A DNA stretch of 64,000 nucleotides from Pedobacter sp. Leaf250 (lineage in GTDB: Bacteria; Bacteroidota; Bacteroidia; Sphingobacteriales; Sphingobacteriaceae). The notes under the pieces are model-generated. The model was not told the origin of the DNA, made no database searches, and was given only the letters and a program-made list of their open reading frames with translations. The stretch covers positions 124,001 through 188,000 of the forward strand of contig NZ_CAKLBU010000009.1 in the NCBI RefSeq assembly GCF_920984735.1, in the 5' to 3' direction. Shown piece by piece: positions 44,011 through 53,071 of this stretch; position 1 is the first letter of the stretch; each line of letters begins with the position of its first letter. The translations under genes were made by a program, and so were the position numbers.

Positions 44011-45900
44011 ATGAAAAAAATCATTTATGTATTGCTGTGTTTCACAGCCTTTAATACCGCTTGTAAAAAGGCAAGTACAGGTGATGAACCTATCAGTCCG
44101 GTAACGCCACCAATTAATACTGAATTACCTGCTGGCGCCAAAGATGGCGTTGCATTTATCAATAATGGAACATCGGCCATTGTAACGCTTTATGCGCCTG
44201 GAAAAACATCAATTTCCATAATTGGTGACTTTAACGATTGGTCTACATCGGCTTCAGTGATGAAAAAAACCAGCGATGGAAATACCTGGTGGATTCAGAT
44301 TGATAACCTCAATCCAAATTCAGAATATGCCTATCAATTTTATGTTGATGGAAAATTAAAAGTGGCTGATCCATATTGCGAAAAAATTCTAGATCCAGAT
44401 AACGATAAATATATTTCTGCCGCGGTTTATTCAAATCTGAAAGCCTATCCATCAGGAAAAACAACTGGTATTGTGAGCGTAATGCAAGCTAATCAGCCCC
44501 AATATGCATGGAAAAACAATAGTTTTACCCGACCGGATAAAAATAATTTAGTGATTTACGAATTGTTAATTCGCGATTTTACCACAGAACATACTTACGC
44601 CTCAACACTCGCCAAACTTGATTATTTGATTGGTTTAGGAATAAATACTATTGAATTGATGCCGGTAAATGAATTTGAGGGCAACTTGAGTTGGGGTTAT
44701 AATCCGTCATTTTATTTTGCTGCGGATAAATACTATGGAACGAAAACGGCTTTACAAAACTTTATTGATGAGTGCCATGGAAAAGGTATTGCCGTGATTA
44801 TGGATATGGTTTTAAACCACTCATTCGGGCAATCGCCAATGGTTCAGTTATATTTTGATGGTTCGAAACCAACGTCGAATAGTCCTTGGTTTAATGTTGA
44901 TGCTAAACACCCTTACAATGTTGGTTACGATTTTAATCACGAAAGTGCAGCCACTAAAAAGTTCTCAAAAGATGTAATTAAATTCTGGATGCAACAATAC
45001 AAAGTTGATGGTTTTAGGTTCGATCTTTCAAAAGGTTTTACTCAAAAAACTTCTACTGATGATGCGGGCATGAGTGCTTACGACGCCAGTAGAATTGCCA
45101 TTTGGAAAGAGTATAACAGCTATATAAAAAGTATCGACCCTAATAATTTTTATGTGATATTAGAACATTTTGCCGATGCAACCGAGGAGAAAGTTTTGGC
45201 CGATGATGGTATGATGCTTTGGAACAATATCAATTACAACATGAACGAAGCTACAATGGGTTGGTTAGGAAACTCAAATTTTCAATGGGGATTCTATGCA
45301 AATCATGGTTTTTCAAAATCAGAAAATTTAGTTACCTATGGCGAAAGTCACGATGAGGAACGTTTGAATTTTAAAAATATCACTTATGGGAATGCTTCGG
45401 GAAGTTATGTTATTAAAGGAAATTTGGCCACTTCGTTAAAGCGTGAAGAAATAGCTGCTGCATTTTTATTCGCTATTCCAGGACCGAAAATGGTTTGGCA
45501 ATTTGGCGAATTGGGTTATGATGTTAATATCGATTTCAATGGCAGAACGGGCGAAAAGCCAATCCGTTGGGAATATTTCGCTGATCCAAATCGTAAAGCC
45601 TTATATGATGCTTACGCAAAATTCATTCGTTTGAAAAAGAATAATTCCATTTTCAATTCTACAAGCGCTACATATAATTTAGCTGGAGGAGTGAAATATA
45701 TTAAGCTTATTGAAGGTTCGAATACGGTAATTGTTGTCGGTAATTTTGATGTGGTTAGTCAGCCTGCCAATGTTGATTTTGGTTCTTCCGGAACATGGAT
45801 AGATGCTGTTGGAAACAATATCAGTTTACCTTCAAATAATTATACCGCAACTTTAGCGCCGGGCGAATATCACATTTTCAGCAAAACAGCTTTGAAATAA
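44011..45900 (+). CDS. Lipoprotein GH13 alpha-amylase with N-terminal CBM48-like domain
   Basis: A 629-residue lipoprotein (signal ending FNTACKK; acylated Cys about residue 18). A CBM48/isoamylase-like domain (about 45-140, GDFNDWSTSASVMKK, and YAYQFYVDGK) precedes a GH13 barrel with region I DMVLNHSFG, nucleophile D338 (GFRFDLSKG), acid/base E385 (VILEHF) and D448 (ESHDEERLNF), and a C-terminal beta domain. As a lipoprotein it may sit on the cell surface or outer membrane like SusG and make the first cuts in starch. It is the last gene of the starch locus and is followed by a long hairpin. Confidence 0.92.
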   Translation: MKKIIYVLLCFTAFNTACKKASTGDEPISPVTPPINTELPAGAKDGVAFINNGTSAIVTLYAPGKTSISIIGDFNDWSTSASVMKKTSDGNTWWIQIDNLNPNSEYAYQFYVDGKLKVADPYCEKILDPDNDKYISAAVYSNLKAYPSGKTTGIVSVMQANQPQYAWKNNSFTRPDKNNLVIYELLIRDFTTEHTYASTLAKLDYLIGLGINTIELMPVNEFEGNLSWGYNPSFYFAADKYYGTKTALQNFIDECHGKGIAVIMDMVLNHSFGQSPMVQLYFDGSKPTSNSPWFNVDAKHPYNVGYDFNHESAATKKFSKDVIKFWMQQYKVDGFRFDLSKGFTQKTSTDDAGMSAYDASRIAIWKEYNSYIKSIDPNNFYVILEHFADATEEKVLADDGMMLWNNINYNMNEATMGWLGNSNFQWGFYANHGFSKSENLVTYGESHDEERLNFKNITYGNASGSYVIKGNLATSLKREEIAAAFLFAIPGPKMVWQFGELGYDVNIDFNGRTGEKPIRWEYFADPNRKALYDAYAKFIRLKKNNSIFNSTSATYNLAGGVKYIKLIEGSNTVIVVGNFDVVSQPANVDFGSSGTWIDAVGNNISLPSNNYTATLAPGEYHIFSKTALK

Positions 45901-45924
45901 AATTCTTCTACAGATTTACACATC

Positions 45925-45969
45925 GCCGGAAGTTTACAGATTAATTTACAAAATCTGCAAACTTCCGGC
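45925..45969 (+). terminator. Long hairpin closing the starch locus
   Basis: Two 18-base arms, GCCGGAAGTTTACAGATT (45925-45942) and AATCTGCAAACTTCCGGC (45952-45969), pair throughout with a single G-U. The T-run that follows is weak, so it may act as a 3' end stabiliser as much as a terminator. Confidence 0.75.
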
Positions 45970-46029
45970 TTTGTTCATAATAATCTTGATGTTTTTAGTT
46001 AATATTGTTTTAACAACTAAACATCCTAA

Positions 46030-46584
46030 ATGAACGATAAACTGGCGCATCACTTATTATGGGAACGACTTCGTTCTGGTGATAGAGATGCGTTTTTTGA
46101 TCTTTATCGTGATCTTTATTATCCATTGGTAAATTTCGGCATTCGTGTTTGCGCCGATGGCGATACTTCAAGCGAGGCCACCGATTTGGTTTTTACCACC
46201 ATTTGGGAAAAACACGAAACCCTCAATCGTGTTGATAATGTAGAGGCCTACCTTCGCACTTTTCTAAAACGCAAGTTGCTTCGGATTTTAGAACGCAATC
46301 GTAAAATAAGTGATGCACTTTCAAATGCCGGAGCAGATGGCGATTGGATGGAAATGAGTTACGAAGAGTTTATTGTAAAAGTACAAAGTGATGAATTGGT
46401 TAAGCATCAACTTAAAAATGCTTTGGAAAAACTTACTTTCCGCCAGAAACAATTAATTCATTTAAAATTTTTTGATGGATTGACTTATGAGCAAATTGCA
46501 GCACAAAGTAATCAAACTATAAAAACGGCTTACAATACCATTTATGATGCCCTTAAAATATTAAGGAAAGAGTTTAATGCTTAA
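46030..46584 (+). CDS. ECF sigma factor of a SusC/SusD-linked relay
   Basis: A 184-residue sigma-70 protein with regions 2 (about 10-85, DLVFTTIWEKHETLNRVDNVEAYLRTFLKRKLLRI) and 4 (about 120-178, KLTFRQKQLIHLKFFDGLTYEQIAAQSNQTIKTAYNTIYDALKIL). It is followed by a FecR-like gene and a SusC with STN domain, the classic surface-signalling set of Bacteroidota. It should direct transcription of the SusC/SusD genes downstream when the receptor is loaded. A 234-base spacer with repeats separates it from the FecR gene. Confidence 0.94.
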   Translation: MNDKLAHHLLWERLRSGDRDAFFDLYRDLYYPLVNFGIRVCADGDTSSEATDLVFTTIWEKHETLNRVDNVEAYLRTFLKRKLLRILERNRKISDALSNAGADGDWMEMSYEEFIVKVQSDELVKHQLKNALEKLTFRQKQLIHLKFFDGLTYEQIAAQSNQTIKTAYNTIYDALKILRKEFNA

Positions 46585-46589
46585 CCCGA

Positions 46590-46702
46590 CTTACGAAGTT
46601 TAGGTCGCATTTGAAATAGGGAAACTTCGTCAGTCTCCAAGAAGATTCCGCTAGTAAACTTTCTAAGTCTTCCCTCACTTTTAACCGTTGAGACTTCGCA
46701 AG
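46590..46702. repeat. CTTACGAAGT-type inverted repeat between sigma and FecR genes
   Basis: CTTACGAAGT (46590-46599) is met by ACTTCGCAAG (46693-46702), an imperfect inverted pair with a long interior containing further partial copies (GAAACTTCGTCAG). The same core forms two perfect hairpins near 56116-56351. The rest of the 234-base spacer, up to 46818, shows only A/T-rich sequence. Confidence 0.7.
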
Positions 46703-46818
46703 TTGAATCGTTAATTTACAATCGCTAACCCACATTCTCCATCATATTAAAAAAAAGTTAAAATTTCTTTAGGAAAAAGTTAAACTTTTGGGCACTGATA
46801 TATAAAAGGCAAACAAGC

Positions 46819-47883
46819 ATGGTTGATAGAAGTAAATTCAATGCAGAAGATTTTCTTGTCGATAGCACCTTTCAGCAATATTGCGCTGGAACTGACAAGT
46901 TATGTATTGGATATTGGGAGAAGTATATAAATGCCCATCCGGAGCAGGCAGAAGTGATAGCAGAAGCTAAAAAATTATACGTGATTTTAAGTGGGAATAA
47001 GCGTCAATTAAATACACAAGTAGAAAATTTTAAAGATCAGTTATTTCCCGAAGAAAAAAAGGTTGTTAGAATAAACCGTTATTTATGGTTAAAAGTAGCC
47101 GCAGCAATTGTGGTGGTTGCTGGTTCTGCATTACTTTACTTAAGCTACTATAATTTTAAAAAGAATGAACCAACACGAGAGATATTTACATGGGCAACTA
47201 AAAGTGGCGAACGTAAAAAAATCAGATTACAGGATGGGACATCAGTTATTTTAAACGCAAAAAGCGCTCTATCAATTATTAATGGTTTCAATCGAGAAAC
47301 ACGTGAAGTAAATCTTGTAGGCGAAGCTTATTTTGATGTAGTTCATAATAAAGACAAACCGTTTCAAGTCCATACTTCAGATTTTAACATCAACGTTTTG
47401 GGTACAGCTTTCAACGTAAAATCGTATCCAGATGAGGTAACATCAGAAGCGACTCTAATTCATGGCTCAATTACCATGGAAGCCGTAGATGGAAATGGTG
47501 GTTTAATTACCTTAAAACCAAGTCAGAAGGTAACATTTTATAAAAATATCGACGCTCCTAAAAAAGCAAGGCTAACCAAAGCTTCTTCATCGCGACCGGA
47601 AATTGCAATAAACCATTATACTTTAATTAAGGATAGTACAATTGTAGAAACTGCCTGGACTAAGAATCGAATCGAAATTTACGATCAGGATTTCGATGAA
47701 ATTAAAGATGTTTTTGAAAAGTGGTACAATGTAGAAATAAAATTTACCAGTAGCCAAGTTGAAAAGTATCGCTTCACGGCAACCTTTAGCAACGAAACAA
47801 TTGAAGAGGCCCTTAAGGCATTAAAAGATGTAGAAAATTTTAAATATGAGATAAAAGGAAACCAAGTAATCATCTCAAAATAA
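46819..47883 (+). CDS. FecR-family anti-sigma factor
   Basis: A 354-residue inner-membrane protein. A cytoplasmic part (1-90), one membrane helix (about 91-111, YLWLKVAAAIVVVAGSALLYL) and a periplasmic FecR domain (about 125-230, GERKKIRLQDGTSVILNAKS and LVGEAYFDVVHNKDKPFQVHTSDF) are followed by the DUF4974-like end (FDEIKDVFEKWYNVEIKF). It would hold the ECF factor inactive and respond to the STN domain of the receptor downstream. The stop is followed by a hairpin. Confidence 0.95.
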   Translation: MVDRSKFNAEDFLVDSTFQQYCAGTDKLCIGYWEKYINAHPEQAEVIAEAKKLYVILSGNKRQLNTQVENFKDQLFPEEKKVVRINRYLWLKVAAAIVVVAGSALLYLSYYNFKKNEPTREIFTWATKSGERKKIRLQDGTSVILNAKSALSIINGFNRETREVNLVGEAYFDVVHNKDKPFQVHTSDFNINVLGTAFNVKSYPDEVTSEATLIHGSITMEAVDGNGGLITLKPSQKVTFYKNIDAPKKARLTKASSSRPEIAINHYTLIKDSTIVETAWTKNRIEIYDQDFDEIKDVFEKWYNVEIKFTSSQVEKYRFTATFSNETIEEALKALKDVENFKYEIKGNQVIISK

Positions 47884-47890
47884 GAAAAAA

Positions 47891-47916
47891 AAGGACGGTG
47901 TTGGAGCACCGCCCTT
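47891..47916 (+). terminator. Hairpin between FecR and SusC genes
   Basis: AAGG-CGGTG on the left (47891-47900) and CACCG-CCTT on the right (47907-47916) pair with one mismatch and are followed by a T-rich tract. It is probably a terminator or attenuator that separates regulator genes from the receptor genes. Confidence 0.7.
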
Positions 47917-48003
47917 ACGAATTTCTTTTTTGATCAATTAATGGCAGTTTATGCGCAAACAGATTGCTGCCAAGAACTTTATGCAACCAAAAAAAACAAA
48001 AAT

Positions 48004-51000
48004 ATGATTAATTATTACTTACTGCAAGGGCATCCGAAATACCGGAGGCTTTTAAAATTCATTATGCTAATGAAATTGACCTGTATTATGGTTTTCATTA
48101 CTTGCTTAAATGTTTCTGCATCGGTTTTTTCACAGGAAAAAATTTCCCTCGATGTAAAAAAAACGAAGTTGGGCAAGGTTTTACAAATTATTGAGCAGCA
48201 GAGTAGCTACCACTTCGTGTACAGCTCTTCTTATGTTCCGGTAAATAAAGATGTAAGCATAACAGTTACCAATACACTGGTTACTGATGTTTTAGCCGCG
48301 ATTTTAAACAGAACCAACCTGAAATATTCTGTATCGGAGGGAGGGCTAATCGTTATAAGCAGAAATAAAGAAGTGCCGATTACAGGTACAATTAAAGATG
48401 CCTTAGGCGGAGCGCTTCCAGGAGCAAGTGTTCGCGTAAAAGGAACGGGTATTGGTACATCAACTGATATTAACGGAAAGTTTTCATTAAATGCACCAGA
48501 AAATGCTGTTTTAGTAGTTTCTTACGCTGGTTTTCAAACCAAAGAAATCTCAATTGGGAGTCAAACTTCTATTGATGTGGTGCTCGTGGAAGATACCAAG
48601 CAACTTACCGATGTAGTAGTAACTGCACTAGGCATAAAAAAGGAAAGAAGAGCGCTTGGCTATTCGGTTACACAAATTGGCGGTGAAACTTTAACCCAGG
48701 CCCGTGAAAATAACATCACCAATTCTTTGGTTGGTAAAGTTGCAGGTTTAGACATCGCCGGAACTTCAGGCGGAGCAGGTGCCGCTACTAACGTTACCAT
48801 TCGTGGGGTATCAAGCATGGGTCCATCGAGTCAGCCGCTTTATGTGGTAAATGGTATCCCAATGGAAAACGCTCCGGTAGGTTATAAAAGCACTATCGGT
48901 ATTGGGAACAATGGCGGTCAGTACGATAATGCACCAGATTTAGGCGATGCGATCAGTAACATCAATCCTGATGATATTGAAAGTATTTCTGTTTTGAAAG
49001 GCGCTGCAGCATCTGCACTTTATGGCAATCGGGCAAAAGCAGGTGTTATTTTAATTACAACGAAAAGTGGTAAAGGAAACAGCATTGAATTTAGCAGTAA
49101 TTATGTTGCTGAACAGGTAATGGACAGGACCAACTGGCAATATGTTTACGGTCAAGGTGTAAACGGGCAAAAGCCAACTACACAATTGGCTGCAGCCTCT
49201 ACAGGAAGCTCGAGCTGGGGAGCACCTTTAGATGGATCAAACGTAATTCAGTTTGACGGAGTTAGCCGACCTTATTCAGCCCAAAAGGATAATATAGAAG
49301 ATTTTTACAGAACCGGCGGCAGCTGGACCAACACTTTAGCATTAAATAAGTCGTTTACTGGAGGTGTAATTCGTCTTTCAGCAAGTGATTTAACCAACCG
49401 TTCGGTAGTGCCAAATTCGGGATTAAACAGACAAAATTTCACTTTATCAAGTACTTTCGATCCGATTAAAAATCTTGTGATTGATGCTCGTGTCAATTAT
49501 ATTTTAGAGCAAGCCAAAAATCGCCCGATGTTATCTGATGGAGCAGGTAATGCAAATTATAATGCAGCTTTTTTGCCAACCAGCATTAACATCGCAACAT
49601 TGCAGCCGGGCAAAAAGCCAGATGGAAATGAACTTTCATATAATACTGGCAATCCTTATGCTACCAATCCTTGGTTTGCAGCTTACGAATTTATGCACAA
49701 TACCAAGAGAGAGCGTTTATTAAGCTCGGCAAGTGCGAAATATACTTTTGATAACGGGTTGTTTTTACAGGCAAGAGCAGGAAGAGATTCATATAATGAT
49801 AACTATATTGCTGTTACCCCATCAGGCACTGCATACGATGCTGATGGTGGATACACCGAACAAAACAGCAAATTTTCTGATATTAATGTGGATGGTTTAA
49901 TTGGTAAATCATTTAAAATTAATGATATATCCATTACGCCAAACATTGGGGCCAGTTACCGCAGAACCCAAAGTGAAGGCATAACAAATGGTGGTGCATC
50001 TTTCCAGTTATTTGGAATTTATACACTTGCAAATACTGGTGGAAAATCGGTTTCCGCATATAAACAAGATCAGGAAACGCAATCTATCTATGGTACATTA
50101 GAAGTTACCTATAAAGATATTTTATATTTAACCGGAAGCGCCCGCAGCGATTGGTTCTCTACATTAGCTACTCCCGGAAGAGATAATAAACTTAATTCAG
50201 TATATCCGGCTGTTAGTGGATCATTTGTTTTTTCTGAATTGTGGAAACCATCTTATCTTAGTTTTGGTAAATTAAGAGCAGGTTACGCTATGGTTGGTCA
50301 GGCTACAAATCCTTTCCAAACACAATTGTATTATAACCTACGTAGCGAATCAATCAATAATAATCCATTAGGAAATATTGTAAATGGTGCAATTCCCAAT
50401 GCTTCGTTATTCGCCTCGAGTGCAACTGAATTGGAGATTGGTACAGAATTAAGATTTTTTGGTGATCGATTGAATGTTGATTTTACCTGGTACAATAAAA
50501 AATCGAAAGATGAAATTATTGATGTGCCAACCTCTACCACCACAGGTTACAACGGAGCGGTATTGAATATTGGAAAGTTGAGGAATCGTGGTTTTGAAGG
50601 ATTGATTTCAGGTGTAATTCTTAAAAATCAGGATTTCAGCTGGACTTCAAGCATCAATGGATCTCGTAATGATAACATGGTGCTCACTTTAGCGCCAGGA
50701 ACGGCATCACAGCCTTTGGCAACTTCAAGAAGTAATGTCGGATTTCTTCAAAATCTAGAGGGAAAACCCATTGCACAAATTATGGCTTATGATTTCTTGT
50801 ATGATGCCAACGGAAACATTGTTAGAGATACCAACGGTGTTCCACAACGTGGAGACTTGAAAGATTACGGTTCAGCTTACCACAAATGGACTGCAGGTTG
50901 GAATAACGAATTTAATTACAAAGGGGTAAATCTATCATTTTTAATAGATGGTAAATGGGGAGGTAAAATTTTCTCTGCTACTGATTATTATGGTTACGTT

Positions 51001-51345
51001 TTTGGCTTACATCAGGCTACGCTCGAGAATCGTGATCAACTGGGCGTTGGTGCAGCAAATTATTATAGCACCTATGCAAACAACGTTTCAAAACAATTCG
51101 TACAGGATGCAAGCTTCATCAAATTCCGCCAGGTAATTTTAGGATATAATTTTCCGGCTAAAATGTTTAATAACAAGATTAAAGGTTTAAATGTAAGTTT
51201 TGTAGGACGTAACTTATTTATCCTGATGAAGAAAACGGATAATATTGATCCTGAATCGAGTTACAATGCCACTATTCCAGGTATGGAATTGGGTGGTGTT
51301 CCGCCGGTGCGTACCTATGGTTTAAATTTAAGTGTTAAGTTATAA
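48004..51345 (+). CDS. SusC-type TonB-dependent receptor with STN signalling domain
   Basis: A 1113-residue outer-membrane protein from ATG 48004; an ATG at 47941 adds a non-signal extension. A long signal peptide (FIMLMKLTCIMVFITCLNVSASVFS) precedes an STN domain (about 50-125, SLDVKKTKLGKVLQIIEQQSSYHFVY), a carboxypeptidase-like domain (about 130-205), the plug with DAISNINPDDIESISVLKG and AALYGNRAKAGVILIT, and the barrel. The STN domain contacts the FecR anti-sigma, linking ligand transport to gene expression. The ligand is unknown. It is not part of the starch locus by its regulator set, though it lies next to it. Confidence 0.94.
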   Translation: MINYYLLQGHPKYRRLLKFIMLMKLTCIMVFITCLNVSASVFSQEKISLDVKKTKLGKVLQIIEQQSSYHFVYSSSYVPVNKDVSITVTNTLVTDVLAAILNRTNLKYSVSEGGLIVISRNKEVPITGTIKDALGGALPGASVRVKGTGIGTSTDINGKFSLNAPENAVLVVSYAGFQTKEISIGSQTSIDVVLVEDTKQLTDVVVTALGIKKERRALGYSVTQIGGETLTQARENNITNSLVGKVAGLDIAGTSGGAGAATNVTIRGVSSMGPSSQPLYVVNGIPMENAPVGYKSTIGIGNNGGQYDNAPDLGDAISNINPDDIESISVLKGAAASALYGNRAKAGVILITTKSGKGNSIEFSSNYVAEQVMDRTNWQYVYGQGVNGQKPTTQLAAASTGSSSWGAPLDGSNVIQFDGVSRPYSAQKDNIEDFYRTGGSWTNTLALNKSFTGGVIRLSASDLTNRSVVPNSGLNRQNFTLSSTFDPIKNLVIDARVNYILEQAKNRPMLSDGAGNANYNAAFLPTSINIATLQPGKKPDGNELSYNTGNPYATNPWFAAYEFMHNTKRERLLSSASAKYTFDNGLFLQARAGRDSYNDNYIAVTPSGTAYDADGGYTEQNSKFSDINVDGLIGKSFKINDISITPNIGASYRRTQSEGITNGGASFQLFGIYTLANTGGKSVSAYKQDQETQSIYGTLEVTYKDILYLTGSARSDWFSTLATPGRDNKLNSVYPAVSGSFVFSELWKPSYLSFGKLRAGYAMVGQATNPFQTQLYYNLRSESINNNPLGNIVNGAIPNASLFASSATELEIGTELRFFGDRLNVDFTWYNKKSKDEIIDVPTSTTTGYNGAVLNIGKLRNRGFEGLISGVILKNQDFSWTSSINGSRNDNMVLTLAPGTASQPLATSRSNVGFLQNLEGKPIAQIMAYDFLYDANGNIVRDTNGVPQRGDLKDYGSAYHKWTAGWNNEFNYKGVNLSFLIDGKWGGKIFSATDYYGYVFGLHQATLENRDQLGVGAANYYSTYANNVSKQFVQDASFIKFRQVILGYNFPAKMFNNKIKGLNVSFVGRNLFILMKKTDNIDPESSYNATIPGMELGGVPPVRTYGLNLSVKL

Positions 51346-51364
51346 TCCTTTAATAAAATTGAAA

Positions 51365-52945
51365 ATGAAAACGATCATAAAATTATACGTACCACTTTTA
51401 TTATCAGGCTTAGCACTAATATCAGGTTGTACCAAAAACTTCGAAAAAATAAATACCGATCCTTTATCGGTTAATCAGGAACAATATAATCCAAACTATT
51501 TATTATCAACAGCACAATTAAATTACACTGGCAGTGTCGATTTCGCTTACGAAACCTGGCGAGGCAATTTGATTTACGCTTCTACCATGATGCAGGGCAT
51601 GTCATCAGTAATTGGTTATTGGGCTGGAGATAAATACATGTTAAACGAAGGATATACTGCAGCATACTGGGAAAAAGCTTATCCAGATCAGGTTAAATAT
51701 GCGGCCGATTTAGTTGAATTTACAAAGGGAAAAGCACAGTATAATAATGTGCATCAAATTGGCAGAATTTGGAAAGCTTTGATTTTCCAGCGATTGACGG
51801 ATTTATACGGCGATATCCCATATTTTGATGCCGGAAAAGGTTATTACACCGGAAATCTATATCCAAAATATGATGCGCAACAGGCCATTTATGCTGATCT
51901 TTTAAAAGAGGTAGATGAAGCGGGTACGGCACTAACTGCTGGTGGCGACGTAGCTACAGGAGATTTGGTTTATGCTGGCGATGTAAACAAATGGAAGCGT
52001 TTTGCGGCAAGTTTAATGTTGCGCATGGCGATGAGATTGACAAAAGCTGATGCCACTTTAGCGCAAACTTATATCACCAAAGCCGTTGGCAAAACCATGA
52101 CTGGCGATGCAGATAATGCTTTGTTCAAACATGATGCAAACGGTGGAAGAGTAACTCAAAACAGAGCTGCACAGGTTTTATTAGGCGATGGCGGTCAGGA
52201 GAATTATTACACCAGATGGAGCAGTACTTTTATCAATTACCTGAAAACCAATAATGATCCGCGTTTGAGCAAGGTTGCGGTTACAAAGCTGTATTTAACC
52301 GATGTTACTAAAGCCCAAAATCCGGCATTTATTACTACAGCTTCAGTTCAGAAAGGCATGCCAAATGGGAAAGATTTAAGCGGTATTGCCGGAAGAGATG
52401 TTCGTCAGGATGCTTCTTATACTGATTTTACCGACTATTCATCACCAAATCCTGGAATGTTAAAGAGAGACGGAAATACCATTATCCTAACTTATGCCGA
52501 AACGGAACTGTTATGGGCAGAAGCTGCACAACGTTTCAACATTGGAGGTTCGGCTGCAACGCATTACAACGCAGGCGTAACTTCAGCAATGACTTATCTT
52601 TCGCAGTTTGATGCCAGTATGGCTGTAAATGCCGGCGATGCTGCAACTTATTTGACTGCTCATCCATATGTTGCAGCAAATGGATTGGAAATGATTTCCA
52701 CTCAATATTGGGCACATACCATTACCATGCTTGATTTTTATGAAACATGGTCGAATTGGAGAAGAACAGGTTTGCCAGCTTTGGTGCCAATTGTTTATCC
52801 AAATACAAATACCGGCGGATCAATTCCTCGCCGTTTCCCTTATCCACTAATTGAAGGGGTTTCAAACTCAGCAAACTATAAGGCAGCATCAGCTGCGGTT
52901 CCAGGTGGCGATAAGCTTGTGGGAAAAGTTTGGTGGGATAAATAA
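51365..52945 (+). CDS. SusD/RagB-family lipoprotein (SusD-like_2 group)
   Basis: A 526-residue lipoprotein. ATG 51365 (MKTIIKLYVPLLLSG) is preferred over 51332, which overlaps the SusC stop region; the lipobox LISGC follows. The helical body has YAADLVEFTKGKAQYNNVHQIGRIWKALIFQRLTDLYGDIPYF, a SusD-like_2 motif, and the C-terminal RRTGLPALVPIVYPN and IPRRFPYP segments. It pairs with the SusC-like protein to capture an unknown, possibly peptide or glycan, ligand. A strong terminator closes the unit. Confidence 0.92.
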   Translation: MKTIIKLYVPLLLSGLALISGCTKNFEKINTDPLSVNQEQYNPNYLLSTAQLNYTGSVDFAYETWRGNLIYASTMMQGMSSVIGYWAGDKYMLNEGYTAAYWEKAYPDQVKYAADLVEFTKGKAQYNNVHQIGRIWKALIFQRLTDLYGDIPYFDAGKGYYTGNLYPKYDAQQAIYADLLKEVDEAGTALTAGGDVATGDLVYAGDVNKWKRFAASLMLRMAMRLTKADATLAQTYITKAVGKTMTGDADNALFKHDANGGRVTQNRAAQVLLGDGGQENYYTRWSSTFINYLKTNNDPRLSKVAVTKLYLTDVTKAQNPAFITTASVQKGMPNGKDLSGIAGRDVRQDASYTDFTDYSSPNPGMLKRDGNTIILTYAETELLWAEAAQRFNIGGSAATHYNAGVTSAMTYLSQFDASMAVNAGDAATYLTAHPYVAANGLEMISTQYWAHTITMLDFYETWSNWRRTGLPALVPIVYPNTNTGGSIPRRFPYPLIEGVSNSANYKAASAAVPGGDKLVGKVWWDK

Positions 52946-52963
52946 AATCTAAATGCCATTGAT

Positions 52964-52998
52964 AAACCCAGCGCTGATTATTCAACGCTGGGTTTTTT
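52964..52998 (+). terminator. Terminator after the second SusC/SusD unit
   Basis: AAACCCAGCG (52964-52973) pairs perfectly with CGCTGGGTTT (52986-52995) and is followed by further T residues. It isolates the S10 peptidase gene. Confidence 0.95.
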
Positions 52999-53071
52999 GT
53001 GCGTAACATTTCTAATGCGAGTTTTGATTAAACCTACATTAGTTGGATATTTAAGCACCAAACTCAACTAA

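Noticed and set aside
37359..46702. Junction repeats as a CRISPR array
   Set aside because: The units are short, imperfect, differ from junction to junction, and there are no regular spacers or cas genes.
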